Source: JANWYT01 sp034437555 (GTDB lineage: Bacteria; Chloroflexota; Anaerolineae; Aggregatilineales; Phototrophicaceae). Taken from it: a stretch of 64,000 bases of DNA. Every line of letters begins with the position of its first letter. The first letter of the stretch is position 1. The translations under genes were made by a program, and so were the position numbers. The notes beneath the pieces were generated by a model that searched no databases, was not told the origin of the DNA, and was given only the letters and a program-made list of their open reading frames with translations. The stretch spans positions 24,824 through 88,823 of the forward strand of contig DAOTTQ010000060.1 of NCBI GenBank assembly GCA_034437555.1, in the 5' to 3' direction. Of this stretch, positions 35,601 through 45,800 are shown one piece after another.

Positions 35601-35961
35601 CACTGGTATCGCCGTTCTGTACGCCATAGCGCGTGGCAATCACGCGGTATTGCCCAGAACGAGCTGAAGGGAACTCTATCAATGAAGAAACATCACCACG
35701 CACGCGGTCATCATTTTGGTCAATGATGTTACCCGTGTTATCAACGAGATACAGTAGCGTGTCGAGGTCACCACTGGTGGGCAACATATCCACTGTAATT
35801 TGGCTTCCTGTTCTTGCAACGGAGAATGCCAATTCAAGATAAGGGGTTTCGTTGTCTATAAAACCACTTAAGTTACGCTCGGTTTGGGCAACAACGAGCG
35901 CGGGCATTAGACCCAATAGGAATAATAGGAGGGTGACTCCTGAAATCGTCGTTCTTCTCAT
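32602..35961 (-). CDS. Secreted clostripain-family (C11) cysteine peptidase
   Basis: A signal peptide (ISGVTLLLFLLGLMPALVVAQT) is followed by a pre-peptidase-like beta domain (about 30-130; ARSGQYRVIATRYG). The catalytic C11 domain spans about 150-550: WTVFAYYGADTDLE, the active-site His at 275 in YAVAFGSHGAAWEG and Cys331 in INDACSMSSVEYF. The remaining about 550 residues are beta-rich accessory regions of unknown type. Clostripains cleave after Arg and usually mature by self-cleavage. It lies downstream of the giant surface protein and is transcribed in the same direction; processing of surface proteins is an inference. Confidence 0.86.
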   Translation of the reverse strand: MRRTTISGVTLLLFLLGLMPALVVAQTERNLSGFIDNETPYLELAFSVARTGSQITVDMLPTSGDLDTLLYLVDNTGNIIDQNDDRVRGDVSSLIEFPSARSGQYRVIATRYGVQNGDTSGDFDLKVIVTPPKVEEPIAYDVSPEAIRASGFPDIEVRAEADWTVFAYYGADTDLEPGLLKDFKEFEKAGGSTENVRVVMLMDRYPGQDTSSGNWNSSKVFEVGDSNNDNEIDSVEIADLGVDFSSSDGNLLAQYLVWAVRHFPAKNYAVAFGSHGAAWEGLIQDDTPQLGDAIVDNVKPEKLSLDELDQAFSLATAEAGKRFSTLINDACSMSSVEYFSVMSKFFDVSFASPEVVIDPALSMTRFVELLNTDPNGDTSAYGKILIDNYIDTDIQRVSSPDLVYLTHSVTDLTSFDPVTDAIERFAEVFNADPQRYAVSLGNARKNTYTYSHFLGSQTRVDLGDLMRRLVAETSDVELRTAAVKLLETLDAARLYSRNGGDGRLETASYYNIYFPETVDFFRGTAYFGATPINEWAVMLRNYYNAVTPKVWAGSASEAFHAPVAPKVNIAGRYPLENDTASVLSPVLAYTEIVGRNIAHVDGTVDQLQADGTYIRLSKERLLFDSVDENGNSVRLNSWNPGLRSIELAWDVALPVVTDGNVSVNELLIFTENVAFMEGYYRQSANDQWRDVTVVFDVVRYAGEVGRVQRVISRATNSEAAANITIPEGSDFVAFRQRVKPDGGTTLELSPNYMKWGSEGITYSWNPAPNGTYTYGVLATAFGGTTGYGNYSVQVDSTGVDETLRGLSKPDLGYTIVRPAQWTFPFAYSLGQLEPLAVEFNRTTSPDGTLNEGGQPNADGTQNVSIYYISEFDNNMEPVPDDLQFIADLLVSLAEFTVDGAFTPTIIGGKPALEFNYRYSTANGEYDGKAFVTYNDYFQIGIIFSGEAKVGAGDLDATLDVLQNNIRVFDNGAFLESRTREWRLTVRDTFVFARPATWNETERDGWIVFSEGGDPASTSFFAYRATEPNGTALNDVANQSLSGTSDVVLSDVRAYTNLSAWDAITYTATRNSQAVRGRVYLQERGGQLYTVWTETLDDADSIAIMTDQIEIMVDSISFYE

Positions 35962-36068
35962 CGTGTTTGCCTATAATAATGTTAATCACAACTTCCTTAT
36001 GATAACACGGAATAGGGAGGGCATTAAAGGAACGGCTCGTATTTTTAACACTTTTTAGCAACAAAAAA

Positions 36069-36087
36069 ACGGGAGGCAAACTCCCGT
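36069..36087 (-). terminator. Terminator after the small secreted protein
   Basis: ACGGGAG and CTCCCGT form a 7-bp stem with a GCAAA loop. On the minus strand it is followed by a run of seven T, 29 bp past the stop of the 36116-36712 gene. The plus strand also has a T-run, so it is potentially bidirectional. Confidence 0.75.
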
Positions 36088-36115
36088 CTTTTTTACTGCA
36101 CTAAAATAACGCAAA

Positions 36116-36712
36116 TTAACAAGCAGAACGTGGGTTGCAGCTCGTTACAGTAGTTACGCGACCATCGTCAGCACGTTTTTCGGCGGCGGCGAAGATAACA
36201 TCTTGGAAAGCGCGGTCAAATACCACGTTCACAATGAATGCTGTGCCAGTACCTTCAAACACAGACTTGTCGTCTAATTGCCCTACAACATCGCTGTATT
36301 CCAACACGGTAAAGGACAGTACGCCCTCTTCACTGAGTACGGGAGCAGTAACCACCAGGGTTTGGTCGAATACTTCGGCGGTAGGTACGCCATCAACGGT
36401 GGTGACTACTTCTACTTCTACGGTAACGGTGGCATAGAAATCTTCTTCGGTAAGGTTGAGGTCGGCGATTTTTTCAATGCCGTATGCCCAGTCGTTCACA
36501 AAGTCTTGTGTACCGTAGAACGTGGAGACAATACCATCTTCGCCTGCATATACAGTAGGAAGTACGCTAGGCGCACCTTCGATAGTAACGGTTTCTTCGG
36601 TGACGGTAATGCTTGCGCCTGTAATGGCAATTACGCCACTGTCGGGAGTTTGAGCAATGATGGGGAGTGCCATCACAGTAATGAAAAGACCTGCCAAAAT
36701 TTTACGAATCAT
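36116..36712 (-). CDS. Small secreted protein, unknown family
   Basis: This 198-residue product starts with a clear signal peptide (MIRKILAGLFITVMALPIIA, cleavage before QT). The mature part is beta-rich and Thr/Val-rich (SITVTEETVTIEGAP, ATVTVEVEVVTTVDGVP) with only two cysteines, both near the C-terminus (SCNPRSAC), probably forming one disulphide. No family was recognised. It lies between the clostripain-type protease and the giant surface protein genes with its own terminator, so it probably has its own promoter. Confidence 0.75.
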   Translation of the reverse strand: MIRKILAGLFITVMALPIIAQTPDSGVIAITGASITVTEETVTIEGAPSVLPTVYAGEDGIVSTFYGTQDFVNDWAYGIEKIADLNLTEEDFYATVTVEVEVVTTVDGVPTAEVFDQTLVVTAPVLSEEGVLSFTVLEYSDVVGQLDDKSVFEGTGTAFIVNVVFDRAFQDVIFAAAEKRADDGRVTTVTSCNPRSAC

Positions 36713-36785
36713 AGGGTTTCCTCTCAGAAGCTATTTGAGTACACTTTTCTTAGTTATTATAACGGAGAAAAGAATGATTATAAAA

Positions 36786-36807
36786 GGGGTGGAGCGAACT
36801 CCACCCC
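36786..36807 (-). terminator. Terminator of the giant surface-protein gene
   Basis: GGGGTGGAG and CTCCACCCC form a perfect 9-bp stem; the transcribed minus-strand loop is TTCG, a very stable tetraloop, followed by TTTT. It lies 14 bp past the stop codon. Confidence 0.85.
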
Positions 36808-36820
36808 CAATTTATCTCAA

Positions 36821-39800
36821 TTATTGAGATTTTGGTGGTACCAAACCGTTACGGCTGGCATTTTCTTCCGCAGGTGCGTTTTGTGGGTCGCGGTCGTTGG
36901 CTTCGTCATTCGTCAGTTGGCTGGCTTCTTGGTCAACCTTAATGGGTGCGCCATCAATTGGGAGGGCGCTTACACTAAAGATTTCGTTGTTGCCAATCAC
37001 ATCGGATGCGAATACCACTGTGGTGCTTTCGCAAATCCATGTAGGCGCAGTGTTGATATTGCCTGCGTATTCTTCGGTGTTTTCTGTCAGTAGGCGTGTT
37101 GTGCCTGTTGCCACTTCATAGACGTAGATGTCGGGTGTATCGCCATCAGCATCGGATTGGTACGCAATGAGTGTGTCATCGGGTGACCAAGAGAAGTTAC
37201 GGGCATCTGCGCCTTCAACGGAGACTTGGGTAATTTCTTGGGTTGCCAAGTCCATGATGTAGATGATGCTTTGGAGCGCACCATTGGCATCTAGGCTCTC
37301 GCCACGGAAGACGATGCGTGTGTTGTCGTTAGAGTATTGCGCATCATGATAGTCTACACCTGCAACGGTGCTGGTTAGGCGTGTGACGACAGTGTTATTG
37401 AAGTCGGTCACGTCTAGTTCGTAAATTTGCCACAAGCCGTCCTCGCGGTCGCTTTGGAACAGGAGCTTGGTGCCATTGTCACCCCAGAATGGGTTGATGT
37501 CGTTGGCGGGGTTGTCGGTTAGGCGGTACTTTTCGCCCGTGAGCAAGTCTAGCAAGCGGATTTCCCAGTTGCCGTCCACGTTAGATTCGTATGCCAATTT
37601 CGTCCCGTCAGGTGACCATACTGGGTCAAGGTCAATTGCACTGTCGTTATAGGTAACGCGTTGTTGGTCTTCTAGTGTACCGTCAACGGGTGAGACATAG
37701 ATTTCCCAGTTGCCATCACGGTTGCTTGCAAAGGCAAGGAACTTAGCATCTGGCGAGCGTGCGGGTCCAATGTCGGAGATACGTTCACCGTAACCCTTAG
37801 ACATATTGACATCAGCATCTACGTTATAGCCAAAGCCTTCTGGGAACTCACCAAGACGGAAGATTTCCCAGTCACCAGTGATGTTCGTGTGGTAGGCAAG
37901 CCAGTCCACGCAGATACCTTCGCCTGTAACCACAGGGCGCCAGTCAACAACGGGGCGTTCTGTTTGAGGTGCGCAGAACCCGTTGGAGAGGTTAATCATC
38001 GGGAAGGTGATGTTCTTGCCACTTCCCATTACCAGTGTTTCACCGCAGATACCGACTGTTGGGGGTTCTGTAGGTTCTGGTGTGGGTGTTTGTTCGGGTG
38101 TTACGGGTGGTTCATCGTAACAAGTGGGGTCTGTACAGACGGGTGGGGGAGGTAGCTCACCGCAGGTTAATGCGTGTACAGCATCTACGTCATAGCCATC
38201 GACTTCGGCTTCGCCAAAGAAGCCGGCATCCGTGATGTCTACAATCTTGATGCGGTCGATATAGCTTAAGCCAGAAACTGCGATATCAAAGGAGCTGTCT
38301 AGGAAGGCTGTACCCACAGAGATATAAGCACCACCCTTATAAGCGACGAATACTTCGATGCGTTCGGGATAGTTGCTAGGTGTGGGGAGTTGACCATTCA
38401 CTAGCCACGTGGTTTCAAAGATTTGGAAGTCTGCGCCGGGTTCGTCATAAAGAACACCGTCGAAGCCAAGTTCGATACTGCCACCCAAGCCAAGCGCATA
38501 GAACGTACCTAGTGCATCGCCATCGGGTGTGCCAAGTGCGGCGGCGGGGTTAGAGCGAATGGGTGCGACTGGGTTACCCAAGTTGGTTAAACCTTGTGAT
38601 GTTGCAATCACGCGGTTGGGGTAGCACAAGCCTGCTGGAGGAGGCGCACATTCAACGTCGGTTGTTAGTCGTGATTCGGTGTAAGAACCACCGTCAACAA
38701 TGCCTTCGCTTTGTGCTTCAAAGGTTACGATGCTGTCATAGGCACTAGACACAGAGATTTCAACACTTTCACCGCTTGCCAAGAAGAATTCATTGAAAAC
38801 GGGAGTTAAGTTGACGTTCTTGCTGGTGCTAATGCTAAACGTATCGGGTTGTAGCATTTCGCCGGGACCCGTGTTTGTTACTGTGAACTTCGCCACGCCA
38901 TCGCTCTCGCAGATGCCCGTTACCGTTAGGAGGTAAGGTTGTGGTGTACATTCTACAGGACGTTCTAGGCTGTAGATTTGGTTCAAAGGCAATGTACTGT
39001 CTTCGCCTGATTGCATTTCGCTCTGGAAGACAACGGTCTTATTCCATTGGTCGCTGATGCTGAAGCTCTCGCTACTTTCGCCAGCATTCAATTGGAAGCT
39101 ACCACCGCTAAACAGTACTTCAAACGTGTTTGAATCTACGATAACCACATTGTGAGGTAGGAGCATATCACCGTCACCGTTGTTTGTTACAACGAAGCTG
39201 GCAACGCCACTCTCGCACAATTCAACCACTACAAGTTCATAAGGTTGGGGTAGGCAGGTTACGCTGTCTGTTAGAGAGGCTTGTTGGTTGAGCGTGATGT
39301 TTGGCTCGCCTTCTGTGCCTTCGTCTAGCGTGCTGTTAAAGTTGGCTTCGGTATTAAAGACACCGCTTACCACAAACTCGCGCTTTTCACCCGCACTAAG
39401 GATGAAGCTACCCAAGTCCACTTCGCCAGCATCGGTTGTGATGCTGTAGTTATGGGGTGTAAGCATGTCGCCTTCGCCTTGATTGGTCACCAAGAAGCTC
39501 AGTTCGCCAGCTTCGCACAAGGATTCGATAGCCAGTGTGTAGGGTTGAGGTTCACAGTCTACACTACCATCAAGCAAGGTTACATCATAGATTTCACTAT
39601 CGCCACCTGTGACGCTGAAGGCATATGTTGCGTTCCAAGCGTTAGGTACACTAAAGCTCTTCGATTCATCACTGTTCAATTGGAAGCTGTTGTCATCCAA
39701 TGTTACAGGTTCGCCGTCTTTTGTGACGCTTACTGTAGCAGAGGAGAGCATGTCGCCTGCACCGTTGTTAGTTACGGTGAGGGTGGCTGTGCCAGCTTCG

Positions 39801-42800
39801 CAGATGTACTTGGCTTGTAGTTCATAGCGTTCTGGATCGCAGTTAATGCTCTTATCTAGGTCAGTTACGTTCACAAATTCATCGCCACCCGTTACAGACA
39901 CACTTACAACTTGGTTAAATGTGACCGTGTTGGCTTGGAAGCTCTTGTTTTCGCCCGCAGCCAATTGGAAGGCGTTGTCGGCTGGCGTAACGTCTGTGCC
40001 GTTTGCGGTAAATGTTACATAGGCTTCGGAGAGCATGTCGCCTGCACCGTTGTTTGTTACTGTAAACGTGGTTTGTCCTTCAATACATTGATATTCAGAC
40101 ACCAGTTCATAGTCTTGTGGGGCGCAGGTTACTTCTGCTACCAGTGTTTCATCAGACTTGTAGAAGTAAACCGTTTGGTTGTATTGGTTAGATACAGTAA
40201 AGGTTTTGCTTTCGCCAGCCTTTAGTTGATAGTCATTACCTTCGTTGGCGGTAAGTTCTTCGCCTTCTTCGTTGGTAATGAAGATGCTGTCGCTGTCGAG
40301 CATATCACCTGCTGTGCTGCTGTTGGTAATGGTCAATTTAGCCACACCATCGCTCTCGCAGATGCTCTTAAAGGTAAGGGCAGGGTCTTTTGGCGGACAT
40401 TCTGCACTAACGGGTAGCTCGATGCCTTCAACCGTCAGGACAAGCGTTTCACCCTTTTGGTTGTCGTAGGTGAGTTCTAGCTCGCCTTCACCTGCTAATG
40501 TAACGCTACTATTGACTAGTGTGCCAGTAGAGTTGGTTACAGTGTAGCTCTTGCTTTCCGTCATGGGGAACTTGCTAACATTGGTAATGACAAATGTCAC
40601 AGAACCGTTAGCATCACAAACACCTGCTGCTGTCAAGCGAGGTTCAACACCTTCGCATAAGTTTTCGTTGACTGCCTTCGTTTGTACCAATGTTCCACCT
40701 ACAAACAAGCGCGTTGTATTTGCGCCGCCGTAAGTGCCGGTGATAGTGAAGAAGGTGTCGCTGTTGGCTGTGGCTGTGCCAGAACCGTTGGTGGTTGTGC
40801 CGAAGACATCCCATGTAAATGGAACATCGAAGTTATTACCGTTACTAACATGGAATTGATGTTCGTTGGGTGTTTGCCAGCAGATAGAAGTAAGCGTTAG
40901 GGCAGGGGTACAGCTTGTTGTGCTTGCCGTTACACTTGGGATACCGCCGCCTGTTGTGCTAAGGCTAAAGATGCCAAAGCCACTAGCATTAACGGTTGTT
41001 TCGCCATTCGCTGCAAGGCGAATCGTTTCGGTTGCTACCACATTGTCACCAATTTTGATGGTTACGAACATATCTTCTAGCATGTCGCCACCACTATTGG
41101 TAAGGGTGAAGGATGCACCCCCATTGGCGCAGATACCTACTGCCCGAACAATGGGTTTGGGGTCTTCACATTCCACAGAAGCGGTTAGGTTTCCACCATT
41201 GGCATCTGTGCTAAAGGTAATGCTCTTACCTTCTAAACCACTGGCTGTAAAGGACTTGGATTGTCCTGTGCCGAGTGTGAAGGTGTTGTCGGCAATGGTG
41301 ACAGGTGCGCCGTCAGAAACTGCGGACACTGTGCCATTAACGGTCATGGGCCCGCCCACGTTGGCTACGGTAAAGGTTGCTGTGCCATTGGCATCGCAGA
41401 CCAAACCGCGATTAAGGATGGGTTCGGCAGTAGAAAGGCTGCTGTCTACGCGGATATTACGAGGAACAATGCCGTTTGTGCCATCTCTACTGATGAGCAT
41501 TTGAACGTTGTATGTACCATCAGCATAGGTATGGCAGATTTCTGTTTGTCCTTCGCCTGTACTGCCATCACCAAAGTTCCAACCAGCGATATTTACACCA
41601 GAGGAAACCACGCCGGTGAAACAGACTTCGCCATTGCCACGAATGTCAACGTTGAAGTAAGCGGAATCGTCAACGAGGGCAAAGAGTGTTACCTTATTGG
41701 TTGCACGACCGTTTAGAACGTCGTTAGCAACACCGAGTGTAACTTGCTTTTCGCCAACAGTTGGGAAGAAAATACAGGGGTTTTGTTCGTTGCTGGTTGC
41801 GGGTTCGCCACCTTCAAACGTCCATTCCCAGCTCGTAATGGGGTTACCCGTTACAGTGCTTTTGTCTGTAAAGCAGATGGTGCGTGGCGCTACAGCTTCC
41901 CATGGGTCAGCAACAAAGCTGGCGATGAGGGATGTTTCACCATAAACCACCACGACTACGCTGGCTTCTTGGGTACGTAAAGGACCCACACCTGTAACGC
42001 GGATGGTGTATGTACCTGGTTCTGTAAAGACATAGCGACCTTGTTCTGCGACTTCGCTAGAACCGTCAGGGTAGAACCACTTAAGGGTGCTACGGTTGAT
42101 ATTGACTGTGATTGCATCAAACACAGACACTAAGCCGACAAGCCCACTGTTGGGGTTGGCTGTTGCGCTAATGCTTTGTGCAGCTTCTACGCGAACATTG
42201 GCAGAAACCTCGCACGTTCCGCTACCGTCTACAGTGACACCCACCAAGCGCAGGTCGATGGAGTTGTTTTCACCGTTGTAAATGGTAGAGAAGTTCGCGT
42301 TGTCTTCGCCCACTTGTTCACCATTCAGGTACCAAGTGTAGTTCATTTGGCGACCGTTGGCGTTGCCTACGTTCACACGGAAGCTCGCATTTTCGCCATT
42401 ATAGATAGCATCGGGTGCCACGATGGTGCAGGAGAAATTATCTGCGCCAATGCTAATGATCTTAGTTTCGGCGCAATAAACTTGCTCGCCAATTTTCACT
42501 TCATAGCCAAGGCTAAAAGTAGTGTTGGGTTGTGACATTACATCTGCGGGGAAATCGAAACGTGAGGCGGTGCTATTTTGTACCGACTCGCCGTTGACTG
42601 TCCAGTTGAATGTAAAGCCTGCCAATTCGTAGGCGGTCACATTGACATTAGCAAAGCCAGAGGTGAAAGGCGCGAAGCTAGAATTGCCACTAAGCGAGCA
42701 AACTACTTCTGTTACGCTGACATTCACTGTCTTTGTTAGCACGCAGGCTGGGGTTTCAGCACCATCAAGGTAAACTTCAACCTTGGCGGTTTGTGAGCCG

Positions 42801-45800
42801 TCGATTGTCCATTTGTGGGCAACAGAACCGCCACTATAGCTTTCTTGTCCTACTTCGTTGATGTACCACTTGTAGGTTGCTACACGTTGTCCCAAATTCT
42901 TAAAGGTAACGTTGAAGCTGGTCGTTTGGTTTAGCAACGCCTCAACAACGTTTGCGTTTAGTGTACATTCAAGGGCTTTACCCCCTACACCTACTGTTTT
43001 GCTTGGGGTACAGACATCGTTACCTCTAGTAATGGTTACTGTAACGTCAGTGCTACCACTCTCTGGGAAGTAAATGCGCACGTCCCTTGCTGTGGTGCTG
43101 TTGAATGTAACACCGTTGGAGCCTGTCCACGAATAGGTAATCCCACCACTACCGCCTGAAACATTGGCTCTGTAGTTCTTTGAGCCAAATTGGCTGGCAG
43201 AGTTATCCCCACTAATATTACAGGAAAGTGCGCTTGCACCTACTGTAATGGTGATGGTTCTTTCGCAGAATGTGCCATCGCTGACGAACAACTTCATCGC
43301 AAGGTCAAACACACTGCCAGGTTCTGCAAAGTTGTAGCTAAATGTACTGCTCGTACCAGAGGCGATGCTTCCTCCACCTTGGCTGCTCAGAGTCCATTCC
43401 TTGCTAGTTACAGTACGACCGTTAAGGTTATTTACATTTTGGCTATCATAGGTATTGTTACCCAAGAGAGCCGAGATATTGCCCTTAACCGCGCAAGTTA
43501 CTTGATTGAGCGTCAGGCTTGCAGCACGGCTGATGGAGCAACTTTCTGTGCCATCAATGAACACCTTTAGCGCAATGCTGTAAGCACCTGCTACAGGGTA
43601 GCTGGCAGTGAAGGAACTTGCAGCACCTGTTTGAACGTCACTGGGTGTTGTAAACGTCCATTCATAGGTGGGTGTGCGTCCTTGTAGGTTACCGATGTTT
43701 ACCCCGTAGCTCACACTTTGGTTAAATGAGGGGGTTGCACTAAAGCCAGTAATGCTACAAGAGATATTTCTGTATGCTACCTCGATATTGACGGCTGCGG
43801 CTTCTGCCGTACCACCGGGACCTTCAACGCGCAAGTTCACTACAAAAGTACCTGCTTGGTTAAAGGTAATGGATGGATTTGCTTGATCAGAAGAGCCAAA
43901 TTCACCAAACGTCCACGCATAGGTACGAATTGCACCTGTGGTAACCGCTTGGAAATTGACTGTTTGACCCACGTTTACGCTCGTGTTGCTTGCAGTGATA
44001 CGCACTGTTGGGGGTTGAATCCCTTCAATGACCTGAAGCAAACGGCTGGATGTAGACAAAGAACCACCTGGAATGATGATGGCAAGTTCTACGGTGTAGG
44101 TGCCGCCTGCATATTCTTGGCAGACTTCTAAGTCCATCGTGTCTAAGGTTACGCCGTTACCAAAGTTCCATGAGGCACTGTCATAATCGCCCGCTGTGGT
44201 ATTGGTAAAGCATACACGGAACAAGTTATCACCGATTTTTTCGGTACGGGCATCAAATGATGCGCGTGCTGCTTCGCGTTGACCCAAAATGACCACGCTT
44301 TGGCTGGCATTTGCCCCGCCACCGGGTCCTTCTACGGTTACGCTAACATTAAACGATTGCCCAGAGGTTCCTGTAAAGCGAACAACAAAGGGCCCAGAGG
44401 TGCTAGTGTCGCCACTCATCAGTTCGCCACCACCAAAGTTCCAGGCGTAGCTTGTGATCTCGCCACCACTGTTGTTCACACTAATGGTTGCTTCAAAAGG
44501 AGATTGTCCTTCACGAGGACTAATCGTGAGTGAAATGTTTGGACGTGCGACTTGTTCAATCACTTGAACAGTACCTGTTGCACGGGCAGTAATCGTGCCA
44601 TTTGTGGCTTCGAGTGTAATGCTGTAATCGCCAATACCACCATCAAGTACAAAGCTGGCTGTTTCTGCCAGTGTAGAGGTGGTGCGTGTTTGGCTATAGC
44701 CACCGGGACCCGTTACACTCCAATTATAGGTAAGGGCAGTGCCAGCGGGGTTGGTGCTGGTGACGTTGGTTAGCACCAAAGTGAAACCATTTTCACCCGA
44801 ACCGCGATTGGCATTAAAGCCCGCTACGATGATGAGTGAGGTCGCTTCGCTGGCTGTAACATTGACAGAACCAGTTAGAACGTAGTCTGCACCATTAGCA
44901 CCACCGCTACCGAGTACGCCATCAGCGACCGCGCAGGTAAGGGTGTAATCGTAATTGCCTTCGCCTGTGTAGGTGAATTCGGCATTTTGACCGCTAACGA
45001 CGTTGCCACCGCCAAAGTCCCATGAGTAGCTTTCGATGTTGTCGCCAGTTGCGCTAAAGGACACCGTGAAGCTATTCCCACTTTGGGTATAAGAGGGAGC
45101 GTTGATAGCGCAAGAGGAGCCAGGGGCTGCCACGACAACACCAACGTCAATAGGGGTTGTAGCCGTTGGGTTTTCACCTTCGCTAAAAAGCACTGTCAGG
45201 CTGATGGTATAAATACCGGCGCTGGCATAGGTGTGTGTGGGGTTTTGTTCGGTGCTGGTTGTGCCATCACCAAATGACCAACTGTAGCCTGTAATGCCTT
45301 CACCCGTACCAGAACCGCTAAAGCTCACGGTTAAGCCGTTGATAGAAGCATCAATGCTGGCAGTTCTCGCTTCAGCAATAAGTTCGAGTTCAGCTTGAAC
45401 CACGGGTTCAGCTACAGGTTCACTGACACTGAATGTGTTAGAAGCCATGGGGCGTGCGCCATTGCTAAAAATGACCGTGAGGCTAACAGAGTAATCGCCC
45501 GCACTGCCATAAGTGTGGGTGGGGTTTTGTTCGGTGCTGGTTGCGCCATCACCAAATGACCACTCATAACCTGTAATGTCACCACCTGCGCCAGAACCGC
45601 TAAAGCTCACGGTTAAGCCGTCAGTGTTACCGTTGAGGGTAGCAACTTTGTTGGGGCAACCAAATTGGTCTACACCCGTACCAAAGGCATCGCCTAAAGA
45701 GGGGCAGAGGTCACTATAAACGCCGTCACCGTCATCATCAGGGGGACAGCCCGGTTGTTCAGCAGAGTTACCTGCAATGCTAGGACACAAATCTTGGTCG

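Noticed and set aside
36278..37093. Long open frame (271 codons) on the plus strand antisense to the giant surface-protein gene; similar frames at 39452-39820, 40866-41504, 45755-46309
   Set aside because: The minus strand carries a coherent multi-domain protein with strong repeats. The plus frames have low-complexity compositions mirroring those repeats, and no ribosome-binding sites.
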